A stretch of DNA of 36,231 nt, from positions 1-36,231 of the IMG/VR virus record IMGVR_UViG_3300046810_000299. The stretch is one strand, 5' to 3'. Position 1 is the first letter of the stretch. Every line of letters begins with the position of its first letter. The DNA is from a virus. The notes below the pieces were generated by a model that was not told where the DNA came from, made no database searches, and worked only from the letters and a program-made list of their open reading frames with translations. The translations under genes and the position numbers were made by a program. Of the stretch, positions 23,534-32,721 are shown one piece after another.

Positions 23534-25146
23534 CAGAGCGCCCTCCACGAACCATTGAGAAAGACCTGCTGCTCACCGGTCTTCGGATTCGTCACCAGCG
23601 GCAGACCCACCGCACGCGCCTGCTGGCCACGCCAGTCGGCGATCTGCTTCGGGCTGGCCTGCGTTCGCTCGTTTTCCGGAAGCAGCGCCTGCGCCTTCGT
23701 GTGTTCTTCCATCTGCGTCTGGACGCCCTTGGCTACCTGGTCGAGCAGATCGTTCTCCCGGCGAGTAGCAGAATCGTCGCGAGTGACGGCGGTGCGCGCC
23801 GGCGTGCCGTCCGGAAGACGCGTCGGTGTCACCACGCCGTTCTGCCCAATCTGGGCGATCGTTCCGTCCTGCAGCGTGGTCTGCGGCAACTGCCGGGTCA
23901 GAACTGCACGCGCCGTCTCGAGCGCGCTCTGCTGCAGGCCGTACTGCCCGCGGAGGTTTTCGACGGCCAGTGCGCCGTTTCGCTGGGCGGCACCGTTTGC
24001 TGCCTCGGCGTCGGCCGTCGCTGCTTGCTCGCCGGCACGGAGGCCACCGGCCAGCTGGGCACCAGCAGCGGTTGCTGCCGCGCGACGGAGCCTCGGAGTT
24101 CCTGCGTACTGCGCGTCCATGGTCAGGTTGTTGGCCACGGTACCGGCCGAGCTGCGCCAGTCGCCGCTCGCGATCGCGTCGCGATCAGATGCGGCGAACT
24201 GAGCGGCGGTGGGCCGACTACCCGTGATCGGCTGCGCCGCGGGCTGACGAAGCGCCGCCGCCTGCTCGGACGTCGGCGTGTAGCCGAGCACGTCGCTGGC
24301 CAGCGGAGCCTTCGGCGCCGGCGCCGTCTGCAGGTTCGCGCCCAAGTTCCGGATCGTCTCGTCCGTCATCGTGCGCGGGATGCTTCCAGCGACCCCAGGA
24401 ATGCCACTGCTTCCGTCGCTGAAGGTCGGCACGCCGTTGACCATCGCCCCGTACGGCAGATGACGACCGTCCGTCGTGGTAACACCGCCGTACACATCGC
24501 TCGGGAGGTCGCCCTTGACCGTTCCGAGACCGGAGCCCTGCACGCCGGCGAGCGAAGGCCTCTGCAGCGCCGGCATCGCCGCCGCCGGCGCAGCGGGATC
24601 GATCGGCCCACGAGCTGGACCCGACGTGTCCACGCCGCCCGTAACGCCGGCGAGCGACGCGACAGCGCCGCCGCTACCCGCAGCCGACGTACCGCCCGCA
24701 GGGAACGGCCGCGACAACGGCGTCGGGCTCGCACCCGGCAGCGGATTGCCTGCATCCGGCGATTCGGGATTTCCTGCAATGCCGTTGTAGACATCGCGAG
24801 CCACGGGTGCGGCGTAGCGCACTGGGGCGGTGATCGTGTTCACCACGCCGGCACCGATGTTCCGACCCGTGTTCACCAGGTCGACGCCACCGTTAATGAC
24901 GTCGCGGCCCTCACCGCCGATCGCGCGGCCGATGCGCGTGCCGATGGCGGCATCCGGGGACAGGGATGGATCCGGCTTGCTGGCCAGCGCGGCGATCGAG
25001 CGAGCGTCCGCAGCTTGGGCACCGCCGAATGCCAGGGGTGTGCGCGTGAGCGTGGGCGTTACTGGCGTTGAAGGAACGCCAGCACCAGCGGTGACATCGT
25101 CGTCGGTAAGCGGGCTGGGACGGCGGAGAAGCGAAGTCGTGGCCAT
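23533..25146 (-). CDS. Virion-associated protein, 537 aa, possible ejection protein
   Basis: ATG at 25146 lies 14 bases after the previous stop. The product is Ala/Gly/Thr/Pro-rich, with a flexible N-terminus (first 100 residues), a glycine-rich middle with many PGASP-like turns, and a helical C-terminal third (about 330-500) containing Q/A/E-rich sequence. No catalytic motif seen. It is translated directly before the giant protein with overlapping stop/start, which suggests that both are assembled together, perhaps as internal or ejected virion proteins. Function inferred from context only. Confidence 0.72.
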   Translation of the reverse strand: MATTSLLRRPSPLTDDDVTAGAGVPSTPVTPTLTRTPLAFGGAQAADARSIAALASKPDPSLSPDAAIGTRIGRAIGGEGRDVINGGVDLVNTGRNIGAGVVNTITAPVRYAAPVARDVYNGIAGNPESPDAGNPLPGASPTPLSRPFPAGGTSAAGSGGAVASLAGVTGGVDTSGPARGPIDPAAPAAAMPALQRPSLAGVQGSGLGTVKGDLPSDVYGGVTTTDGRHLPYGAMVNGVPTFSDGSSGIPGVAGSIPRTMTDETIRNLGANLQTAPAPKAPLASDVLGYTPTSEQAAALRQPAAQPITGSRPTAAQFAASDRDAIASGDWRSSAGTVANNLTMDAQYAGTPRLRRAAATAAGAQLAGGLRAGEQAATADAEAANGAAQRNGALAVENLRGQYGLQQSALETARAVLTRQLPQTTLQDGTIAQIGQNGVVTPTRLPDGTPARTAVTRDDSATRRENDLLDQVAKGVQTQMEEHTKAQALLPENERTQASPKQIADWRGQQARAVGLPLVTNPKTGEQQVFLNGSWRAL

Positions 25147-25160
25147 GGCGGGTTCCCGAG

Positions 25161-27089
25161 TCAGGAGGAAGAGGAATCGTCGTCGTTGCTGTTGAGCGAA
25201 TTGCTGACGCTGTAGCTGTTGCTGGCGCTGAGGCTGGCGCTGCCGCTCCCGGAGATCGAGGCAGCGACATGCGTCGCGCTCATGGCTCCGGCCGCAAGCT
25301 GGCTGGCCATGCCGCCGGCCGCTTGAATCGCACCCAGAAGGATCCGGGCCTGCTCGATCATTCGCTGCATACGTGAGTCGAACTGGCGCGAGAGGACCTC
25401 GAAGTACGCCACGTTGTTCCGGGCATTGGCCTCGGTCGCTCGCACGGCCACTTCACCCTTCTGCGCTTCGAAGTTCGCCTGCGCTGAGTAGCGACCGGTG
25501 TCGGCTGCAAAGGTCGACACTGCAGCCTGCAGCTGGGACACGCCTGCCTGTACCTGCTCCCGTTCGGCCTGCACGAGGCCAAGGAACTTCGTCGTCCCCG
25601 TCTCGATGGCGCGAAGGCGCGCCTGAACGACCTGAATCTTCACGTTGTTGCCCGTCTCGTATGCCTGCACCGTGGATGCGAATGCGCGGGCTTCCGCCTC
25701 GAGGATGTTTGCCTTGGACGACTCACCAGCCACCTGGGTGGCATAGGCATCAAAGCGGGTCTTTTCCGCGGTGATCTTTTCGGACCAGGCCTGCACGTCG
25801 ACGCGATACATGTCGATCTTGCCGCGCTCCAGGTCGGCTGCGACCCGGACCGCGTCGACCTTCGCCTTGAAGATTTCGACGGTGGTGCTGAGCGCCTGCA
25901 GGCGCGCGGTATAGATCCGCACGGTCGCCTCGTTCACGCCAGTCTTGAGCTGCTCCGCTTCGATCTCCGCCTTGAAGATTTCCAGCTTCGACAGCTCCGC
26001 CTGGACCTTTGTCTGGAACACGCGGACCAACTTGTCGACCGACTGCATCTGCGCGTTGAAGGCGGAAACGCGGAGGTTGTAGCGATCGAACTCAACCTGC
26101 ACACGCTGCCGCGCCAGCTCGAAGCTTCGGCGTGCCATGTTGTCGAACTGGTTGATCAGTACCGTCTCCAGGGCGATGCCTTGCTGCACGGCCTGTCGAA
26201 GGTTCTCGATCTGCCACTCGGCCGCCTTGGTGAAGACATCGCGGCTGAGCGAATTCACTGCCAGTTGGTTCGCCTCTCGTACGGCATTGACCTGCGCCAC
26301 GAGCATTCCTGGCGGCATCGAGAACCCGCGACCGGCATAGTCGTCGAATGCATCCTGCGTTGCCTTGTGGGCGGTCATGTCCTCGCGCTCACGCGCGGCA
26401 CCGAATAGTGCGTTCTGCACGATGGTGGGCATGGCGAAGTCGCCAGCCAGCATGGCTCGCACCGTTGTGGCCACGTCGTTGAGGACGGTGGGGCTGTAAC
26501 TCGGCTCCGCCCAGTCCAGCCCGAGCGCCGGTACCGGATCATCGAACGTCGGCACGACCGCATCGAACGTCGGCAATGTGATCGTGGGGCGGTCGGGAAT
26601 GTCGATCGTCAGAAGCTGGTCGACGGCGGGCATCGTCGTATCCGGCGCGTCAGGCAGCACGACCGCGGCGATGTCCGGCCGCTCGGGTGCACCGGAGTAG
26701 TCGATCGGCGCGGGAGCATCCGGGATGTTGATCGAGATAATGCTCGGGTCCCACGTCGGCGGCGGATCCGTGCCGATCCCATCGATGAGTGACTGGAAGT
26801 CCTCGAACGCCGGCGCGATGAAGTCAGGTACCCGGCCGAAGAGCTGGGCGCTGGGTAACGTGACGTCGCCGATATCGCCACCCGTGACGACCAGGGGCTT
26901 GAGGTCCGGCGGCGTGCCTTCCTGGGGCATCTGCACGTTCGACAGCTTCGTCAGCTCGTCGTACGTCGTGTTGAGGGCGGTGTCCGCGCGCGCGTTCATT
27001 TGCGCGACCTGGTCCTGCACGATGCTGTACGGCCGGTCGTAGACGTCCGGTGGGATATTGACGAGCGGGATGATGATCGGGTCGGCCAT
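25161..27089 (-). CDS. Coiled-coil virion protein, 642 aa
   Basis: The start at 27089 is set by the one-base overlap with the upstream stop (TAATG). Residues 1-210 are rich in P, D and I, with repeated PDxPxI-type segments. Residues about 220-590 are long amphipathic helices rich in A, Q, E and K, predicted by eye to form coiled coils. The last 60 residues turn small and polar, ending in runs of S, N and D. This layout fits a tail tube, tail needle or internal ejection protein of a short-tailed phage. No homologous family named with confidence. Confidence 0.75.
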   Translation of the reverse strand: MADPIIIPLVNIPPDVYDRPYSIVQDQVAQMNARADTALNTTYDELTKLSNVQMPQEGTPPDLKPLVVTGGDIGDVTLPSAQLFGRVPDFIAPAFEDFQSLIDGIGTDPPPTWDPSIISINIPDAPAPIDYSGAPERPDIAAVVLPDAPDTTMPAVDQLLTIDIPDRPTITLPTFDAVVPTFDDPVPALGLDWAEPSYSPTVLNDVATTVRAMLAGDFAMPTIVQNALFGAAREREDMTAHKATQDAFDDYAGRGFSMPPGMLVAQVNAVREANQLAVNSLSRDVFTKAAEWQIENLRQAVQQGIALETVLINQFDNMARRSFELARQRVQVEFDRYNLRVSAFNAQMQSVDKLVRVFQTKVQAELSKLEIFKAEIEAEQLKTGVNEATVRIYTARLQALSTTVEIFKAKVDAVRVAADLERGKIDMYRVDVQAWSEKITAEKTRFDAYATQVAGESSKANILEAEARAFASTVQAYETGNNVKIQVVQARLRAIETGTTKFLGLVQAEREQVQAGVSQLQAAVSTFAADTGRYSAQANFEAQKGEVAVRATEANARNNVAYFEVLSRQFDSRMQRMIEQARILLGAIQAAGGMASQLAAGAMSATHVAASISGSGSASLSASNSYSVSNSLNSNDDDSSSS

Positions 27090-28249
27090 TACACTCTCCG
27101 GGAACCTTGGTCGATGGCCCACAAGAGGCTGCCCGCCGTGCGGAAATCAGCGCCCTCCAGGTTGAAGATCTCGAACTGCCACATGAGCGACTTCACGCCG
27201 CGGCCGTACTTCACACGCATAGGGCCGAGCTCGTCGTTTCGGCGCAGTTCGAAGGTGTAGGTATGCGCGTGGCGCTGGCCACCGGCGGTATCGAACACGC
27301 GGGCGCCCATGAGGCCATCGGTTTTCATGGTGCCGTAGAGGTAGCCGCCGCGGCGCAAACTGGCCTCTGGCCCACCGGCACGCTGGTCCGTGATGAGTGA
27401 GGCATCGATCGCGATGCCGGCGTCGTCCGCACCGTCGATGGCGTAGAGACCCGCGGGACCCGCCCCGTAAAGGCTTCCATCAATCGCCGCCAGCGAGTTG
27501 AGGTCGAAGCCGCTGTATCGGCTCCCTGCCCAGGTGTCGGTGTTAGCCGTCCACGCGCCGCCGGTGGCCGGGAGGGACGCGAGATCTTCGATGACGAGCT
27601 CGTCGCGGACGATGACGACGCTGTGCAGTGCCACGGCAGCCGAATCACGGACGCGCAGGACGTCGGCGACGAGGATCTCCTTGCTACCTTCCAGGATCGG
27701 CCCGTCCGAAACCGTCAGCACGTCGCCCACGGTGAACGAGCGTCCGAAGGTGTATCCGTCCCTGGCGCGGAGTCCATCGTGAACCACGAGTGCGACAGCG
27801 ACGGTTGCGCGGTCCCTCACGGTCAACGCATCGCGCGCAGCGAGGGCGATATGGACCTGCGGTTGTACTGCGCTGGTCACGCGCAGCCGGTCAGCAGCGA
27901 CCATACCAAGGACGACCGTCGCGGCATCCGACACGACGAGCGTGTCCACGACCGTCTCGTTGAAACCCATGGACGCCCGATCGCGCACAACCAGGGCATC
28001 GGCGGCCGCGGCGCGCATCGAAAGCTTAACGTCTGCTGCAGCTGCCACTCGCAACGCATCGGCCGCGCCGATCGTCACCTGGAAGGTGGCGCCATCGCTT
28101 ACCCGGAGGGTGTCACCCACGGACATCGCGCGATTGAACACGAAACCATCTGAGGCCTGCAGATGGTCGGCGGCGACGATGGAGAAGCCGAGGGACGCCG
28201 CATCGCTGACGTGCAACTGGTCCTCGATCATGATGCATTGGTCAGCCAT
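27089..28249 (-). CDS. Repeat-built tail protein, 386 aa
   Basis: ATG at 28249 overlaps the previous stop by eight bases. Residues about 8-235 consist of 12 consecutive units of 18-20 residues with the pattern D-x-L-x-V-x-D-x-A followed by alternating hydrophobics (for example DTLRVSDGATF, DALTVRDRATV, DVLRVRDSAAV). This suits a beta-solenoid or stacked beta-hairpin shaft. Residues 240-386 form a different, globular region (GGAWTANTDTWAGSRYSGFDL... MWQFEIFNLEG) resembling C-terminal modules of phage tail proteins. Probably a tail appendage or spacer whose length is set by repeat number. Confidence 0.78.
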   Translation of the reverse strand: MADQCIMIEDQLHVSDAASLGFSIVAADHLQASDGFVFNRAMSVGDTLRVSDGATFQVTIGAADALRVAAAADVKLSMRAAAADALVVRDRASMGFNETVVDTLVVSDAATVVLGMVAADRLRVTSAVQPQVHIALAARDALTVRDRATVAVALVVHDGLRARDGYTFGRSFTVGDVLTVSDGPILEGSKEILVADVLRVRDSAAVALHSVVIVRDELVIEDLASLPATGGAWTANTDTWAGSRYSGFDLNSLAAIDGSLYGAGPAGLYAIDGADDAGIAIDASLITDQRAGGPEASLRRGGYLYGTMKTDGLMGARVFDTAGGQRHAHTYTFELRRNDELGPMRVKYGRGVKSLMWQFEIFNLEGADFRTAGSLLWAIDQGSRRV

Positions 28250-30818
28250 TGATCACCCCGATGTAGGTGAGGAAGCCGGCTTCCATTCCGGACCATTGCG
28301 GACCGCCGACGATCGCCAGCCCACCGTTGAGGTTCGTGCTGTATCGAGCCACGGCACTCGTGCCACAGGCATTTGCGGTGCTCTCGATGTACTGGTTCGA
28401 GCTCTCACCGTCGCCGCTGTCCGGCGATGGAATGCCCCACTCACCAAACGTGAGGCTGTCCACAGCAGCGGTGCGCACCGCGCCGAAGCCATTCGAGCTG
28501 ATGAGGTAGACGTCGTAGTGCCCGGTCGGACCGGTCTGCTCGTTGACCGGCGCCGGCAGCGGTGGAGGTGGTATCGAGTAAAGCTTCGCGTCGATGTTGT
28601 CGCCGCCGAAGGCCCACGGCCCGGAGTCGGCGATGTCACGGCACGGCCCTGAGCTGTCGTACAGAGGTGAGCTGGGATCCGCAGTGCGGTACTCGTTCGG
28701 CCCGTACCCGTTGACGTCTTGAAGATGCAGCGGCCGCCACGGGTCGTTAGGCTCACCGGAGCCCACATATGTGCCGTAGTAGCCGGGGAAATTGCGCTTG
28801 TAAGTGCAGTACCACGGGTCGGGCAGCTCCTGATACGCGGTGGAGACTGTATGCGTAGTGGCCTGGCTCGATCGCTGAACGGCGTAGTACACGGCCTCGC
28901 GATCGTAGAACGGCACTGCGATACCGGTACCGATACCCGGTGAGGTGACCGTTCGAATATCTGTGGTGAGTCGAAACCGCTTCACCCGGGATGCCGAGCC
29001 CCGCGATGGATTCACGATGTCGTCGTTCGGCGAGATCCTGCAGTACCCAAGGTCAATGCCACGGATTGACGCGTCGAGGGTGGATCCAGCCAACTCGGCG
29101 CGATCGTCCAGGTCGTTGGTGTAGAACATCGGCGGGACCGCGACCGAGCCACCATCTGCGTGCTGCGACCACTGGCCGATGTACATGCACGCCTCGAAGT
29201 TATCCGTTGCATCGCCGGGAATCGACCCGGAGTCACGGAAGAACTTCACCCACTTGAGCTCGTCGCCGGCGAAGAACACATGCACCGTCGTGTCGCAGCG
29301 CTTCGGCTCGGCGGCCGTCTCGCTTGCCGGCTTCATGCTGTGTGCGACCAGGAGACCGAGAGAAGCATCGGGCCACCGAGCAACAGTACCGGTCTCGATC
29401 TTGGCCCGGGGTGGATACCACAGTGTTCCCTCGCTGACCGAGGACAAATGGCCTGATGCCGGTGCCAGTGGATTGAGCACGAGCCCATCGACGTACGCCA
29501 GCGCGTCGGCGGTGCCGTACCGGGCCAGCTCGCCTGCAGCGTGCGCGAGCTGGTCCGCGTCGAGGCGCGCAAGCTTCCAGATGGCGGCGTCCCGAATGTC
29601 CGTCGAGGAGGACGTGCGGAAGGCCCGGGCCAGCGCGTCCGTCGCGCCAGCCGGCTTCAACTGGCCCACGGCGCCGATGCTGATCGGAACCATGAAGTGG
29701 ACGCCGCGCTGGACGTCGTCGTCGCCGTAACGCCATGCCGTGTTGTGAGCCTCGTCCCCTCGACGGTTGAATGCCCAGCCCATCGCTTGGCTGTAGGCGG
29801 TGTGCGCGTAAAAGGGCTGCAGGTCCTCATGGGCCACAAGGCGCAGAATCCGCCCTGCCCGGATCCACGCCGGCAGCTGCTCGGCAGGTGGAAAGGCCTC
29901 GCCGGTCGGGAAACCACCGAATTGATTAAGGAGAGTCAGGCCGTCGTCGTCGCCTGCCTTCTCAAGGCGCTGGCGGAATGCCGCTGTCGTGGTCTCTGGG
30001 TGAACCTGCAAGGGCATCGCGACGACGCCTTGGGTGATCCCAATTTCGACGAGCCACGGCTGCGCGTCTGCCCCGTAGGTGATGCCGTGGGTGCGGGTGA
30101 AGTGCCAGTCGTATCGGACCTGAAGACCCGTCTTCAGGAGCTGCTTGTCATACGCCGTAAGCGGCTGCAGACGCGGCTGGTCTTTATGCTTCGGCGGCTC
30201 GTCATAGATGCTGAACGACCGACCCTTCCGCAGGGTGCTCCGTGCGAAGCCCATGAGCGCCTGCACTAGCGAGCGCATGGTCCCGGAATACATCGTCGGC
30301 TTCAGTCGGGTGTACTGGGAATACACCCGTGTCCCATTCTCTTGCGGGTTGGCCAGGTCGCCGGCGAGCACGCTGTATGGCTCAACCGCCAGGCGTCGGA
30401 CGTCCTGATAATTCGCGGAAAGGCCATACCGCTTCGCACAGCCGACCGTCGGGTGAAAGCTGGCCAGGGTTTTGTAGGCGGCGATCGGCGGATCGGCCGG
30501 GACGTCCTGGATAAAGCCGTTCTGTACGGCACCCGACAGAAAATCGGGAATGCCGACCGGCGTGGCGATCTCCTCGAGGAGCGTCTCCTCCCCGTCGCCG
30601 ACAACGATGTGTACCGCATTGATTCCGCCCGCAAGGCTGACGTATGCATAGGCGCCGTCGTCGAACCGTTCCTGGGCGGATAGCTGGGCCAGATGACCCA
30701 GGCGCCGACGTTCCTGCGTCTTACGAAGAAGCGCCAGCGCCGCGGGCACGTACAGCTGCCCGCGGCGCTGATCGCCGGTAACGGAGATACGAGCGACATC
30801 GTCGTCCGGCGTCCGCAT
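28242..30818 (-). CDS. Large virion structural protein, 858 aa
   Basis: ATG at 30818 is one base after the stop of the upstream gene. The sequence is rich in W, Y, G and P, and reads as a beta-rich structural protein without signal peptide or membrane segments. Near residues 360-440 there is a HEAT-like helical patch (ATDALARAFRTSSSTDIRDA). The C-terminus has proline and glycine turns. It lies in the middle of the tail operon. A tail or adsorption component is likely from context; the family is not recognised. Confidence 0.75.
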   Translation of the reverse strand: MRTPDDDVARISVTGDQRRGQLYVPAALALLRKTQERRRLGHLAQLSAQERFDDGAYAYVSLAGGINAVHIVVGDGEETLLEEIATPVGIPDFLSGAVQNGFIQDVPADPPIAAYKTLASFHPTVGCAKRYGLSANYQDVRRLAVEPYSVLAGDLANPQENGTRVYSQYTRLKPTMYSGTMRSLVQALMGFARSTLRKGRSFSIYDEPPKHKDQPRLQPLTAYDKQLLKTGLQVRYDWHFTRTHGITYGADAQPWLVEIGITQGVVAMPLQVHPETTTAAFRQRLEKAGDDDGLTLLNQFGGFPTGEAFPPAEQLPAWIRAGRILRLVAHEDLQPFYAHTAYSQAMGWAFNRRGDEAHNTAWRYGDDDVQRGVHFMVPISIGAVGQLKPAGATDALARAFRTSSSTDIRDAAIWKLARLDADQLAHAAGELARYGTADALAYVDGLVLNPLAPASGHLSSVSEGTLWYPPRAKIETGTVARWPDASLGLLVAHSMKPASETAAEPKRCDTTVHVFFAGDELKWVKFFRDSGSIPGDATDNFEACMYIGQWSQHADGGSVAVPPMFYTNDLDDRAELAGSTLDASIRGIDLGYCRISPNDDIVNPSRGSASRVKRFRLTTDIRTVTSPGIGTGIAVPFYDREAVYYAVQRSSQATTHTVSTAYQELPDPWYCTYKRNFPGYYGTYVGSGEPNDPWRPLHLQDVNGYGPNEYRTADPSSPLYDSSGPCRDIADSGPWAFGGDNIDAKLYSIPPPPLPAPVNEQTGPTGHYDVYLISSNGFGAVRTAAVDSLTFGEWGIPSPDSGDGESSNQYIESTANACGTSAVARYSTNLNGGLAIVGGPQWSGMEAGFLTYIGVING

Positions 30819-30819
30819 G

Positions 30820-31455
30820 TCAGTCGGTCAGGCTGACCTGGTAGCCGAGCGTGATCGTCTCGCCGTTGAACGCAGTGCGCGCGTTGTCGAACTTGGTGGC
30901 CGACATTAAGACACCGGCAGTGCTCCCGCGCCCGTTATCGCTCAGCAGGCCGCAGCCGGTGATCGTGACGCTGGCTGCGGTGGCGAACGTGAAGGTCGCC
31001 TTGTTCGCATTGCTGTCGACCACGCCGGCGACAGGCGCGCCTGGGACCCACTGCGGGCGCGTCGGGCTGGTGTAGCCCTCGGATGTGCTGACGATTTCGC
31101 CCTGCGTCGCAGCGAAGCTGGCTGCGGTCAGGCCTGCCGCCGGAACGGCTGCGCCGTTGGTCAGCGCGAGGTAGAACTTCGGGAGCTTCGCCGCATCGGT
31201 TAGCGCGATGGCAAGGATCGTCGCGATGCCCTGGTCGGGGACGAGGTTGTGATCGAGGGTGAACTCGCTTTCGTGCTCGTTGAGGCGATGGAAGTATTCG
31301 CCGGCGACGCGAAGAGAGTCGGCGACGATGATCGCGCCACCCGAGATCCTGTACTTGCCGCCCAGGAGGCACTTGGCGAAGTGGAGCCGGTAGCGCTCGA
31401 TTTCACGAGCGACGCGGCGCGTGGGGACGTGGATGAGCTGAAGTGGGTTGCGCAT
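30820..31455 (-). CDS. Virion protein, 211 aa, with start codon inside a hairpin
   Basis: The start at 31455 is chosen because GAGGAAGG lies just upstream; GTG at 31485 in the same frame is weaker. The N-terminal 60 residues are basic and helical (RRVAREIERYRLHFAKCLLGGKY). The rest is beta-rich and Ala/Thr/Gly-rich (LALTNGAAVPAAGLTAASF... SVTITGCGLLS), like small phage tail proteins. The ribosome binding site and ATG are buried in the 13-bp inverted repeat at 31450-31493, which suggests translational control. Confidence 0.75.
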   Translation of the reverse strand: MRNPLQLIHVPTRRVAREIERYRLHFAKCLLGGKYRISGGAIIVADSLRVAGEYFHRLNEHESEFTLDHNLVPDQGIATILAIALTDAAKLPKFYLALTNGAAVPAAGLTAASFAATQGEIVSTSEGYTSPTRPQWVPGAPVAGVVDSNANKATFTFATAASVTITGCGLLSDNGRGSTAGVLMSATKFDNARTAFNGETITLGYQVSLTD

Positions 31456-31493
31456 GAGTGCCTTCCTCGTGAGGATGAAGGGCACTCATGCGC
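31450..31493 (-). promoter_or_regulatory. 13-bp perfect inverted repeat burying a start codon
   Basis: Arm 31450-31462 is the exact reverse complement of arm 31481-31493, with an 18-base spacer whose inner CCTC/GAGG can extend the stem. In the - strand mRNA the right arm comes first, and the left arm contains the ATG at 31455-31453. The ribosome binding site GAGGAAGG is at the edge of the loop. Folding would hide both. Confidence 0.65.
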
Positions 31494-31507
31494 CACGTGA
31501 CGTAGTA

Positions 31508-31524
31508 CGCCGCACCAGGCGGCG
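31508..31524. repeat. Intergenic 6-bp hairpin
   Basis: CGCCGC (31508-31513) and GCGGCG (31519-31524) have a five-base loop. It is the middle of three consecutive hairpins between the 420-aa and 211-aa genes. It lacks a T-run, so it is not a clear terminator. Confidence 0.5.
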
Positions 31525-31530
31525 GTTTGT

Positions 31531-31550
31531 CCGCTACGTGAGTGTAGCGG
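31531..31550. repeat. 7-bp hairpin straddling a stop codon
   Basis: CCGCTAC (31531-31537) and GTAGCGG (31544-31550) have a six-base loop and overlap the end of the 420-aa gene. With the two neighbouring hairpins it could stabilise or process the late mRNA at this junction. Confidence 0.45.
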
Positions 31551-32721
31551 TGACGCGCCGGGAAAGCGCGCAGATTGAAGCGGTGCCGGAGGCCTCGATC
31601 GAGAGGCGATCCCCTTGCGGTTCGATGAGACTTCCGTCGTCGCAGCCAAGGACAAACCCGTTGCCAGCTATCCAGACAGCGACACGTCGACCAGCCTGCT
31701 GGTAGGTCGCTGGCAGCTGATTGCCATCGATGTACGCCACGCCGCCCGTGGCCGGTGGAAGCGCGCCTTTGCGCTCAAGTGTCCATTCACCAGGGCGACC
31801 GCCTCGAAGGAACTGCACGCCAAGCCGCGTGCCGACGTAAAGGCCGCCCTCGACAGCCGCGACCATGGTGATCCGGTTCGCAAACTGCACGAAGCCATGC
31901 CGCGGCGAGTGCAGGCCCGGGTTCATGGGCTGGCTCATGATCAGCGTGCGTCCTTTCGCGACAAGGAGCAGGCCGCGCCACGCGGTGATGAAGCTGCCCC
32001 CCGGCAGGCGTGCAAGGAGCTGGGTGGTGGCCTGGCGCCCGAGCTGGCCCTGTCCGATAAGAAACGTCGTCATGCCCAGTGGTACGTCGGCGCAGTGATA
32101 CAGGACGGCACCGTTTGGCTCTGTGCGGTAAACCCTCGCCGTATCCGCATCGGCGATGGCCTCGATAAGGCCCAGGGCAATGCCCTGCCCGTCAGCCAAC
32201 GTCAACGTTCGAGCGGCCGATAACGCGCCCTCCTGCCCCTCGCGTACGTAGGCGACGGCCATGGAATAACGTCCCGCGACCAGGCCGCCGATGGCATTGG
32301 CCGTGAGGTCCGGGAAGGGACCATCGGGAGGCGCCAGCGGCCGCACCTGGTCGCCTACGATCTCGAACACGCCAAGGCGTTGGCTACCGACCGTCCTATC
32401 GTCAAGGTCGGCGAAGGAACACGGCTCGTCGGAAGGAAGGTCGCCCAGCGCGGTGGCGCCGACGGTGGTGAGACGGTAAAGGATCGAGCTCGCGACGCCG
32501 AACGTTCCACGCAACCCGGTCCACACGCTATGTAGCCCGGGCAGCGGAACCACGAGCCGCAGGCCTCGACGGCGCTGCGCGTCACCGCTGCGGTCGATGT
32601 CGACGTTCAACGCGTCCACCAGCGCTATCGGGCGGCCCTTGTCGTCCGAGCGGACGGACGTCGGGTCCGAGACGTTGTCGATACCGAGAGGCCAGGGACC
32701 GATCGCGACGGGCTTCTTCAT
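31534..32721 (-). CDS. Virion protein, ~395 aa, beta-rich
   Basis: The start at 32721 overlaps the previous stop (ATGA); the frame continues upstream to 32796, but that part lies inside the 1012-aa gene and is a shadow. The sequence KKPVAIGPWPLGIDNVSDPTS at the N-terminus resembles phage tail proteins that decorate or connect fibres. The body alternates short strands and GG/GRR turns (MVAAVEGGLYVGTRLGVQFLRGG), in the style of a beta-propeller or similar repeat fold. Role in the tail tip or adsorption apparatus inferred from its operon. Confidence 0.78.
   Translation of the reverse strand: MKKPVAIGPWPLGIDNVSDPTSVRSDDKGRPIALVDALNVDIDRSGDAQRRRGLRLVVPLPGLHSVWTGLRGTFGVASSILYRLTTVGATALGDLPSDEPCSFADLDDRTVGSQRLGVFEIVGDQVRPLAPPDGPFPDLTANAIGGLVAGRYSMAVAYVREGQEGALSAARTLTLADGQGIALGLIEAIADADTARVYRTEPNGAVLYHCADVPLGMTTFLIGQGQLGRQATTQLLARLPGGSFITAWRGLLLVAKGRTLIMSQPMNPGLHSPRHGFVQFANRITMVAAVEGGLYVGTRLGVQFLRGGRPGEWTLERKGALPPATGGVAYIDGNQLPATYQQAGRRVAVWIAGNGFVLGCDDGSLIEPQGDRLSIEASGTASICALSRRVTATLT

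Noticed and set aside
23395-25071. 558-residue plus-strand frame
   Set aside because: It is a shadow of the 537-aa gene and the giant gene's start; Arg-rich, without domains.
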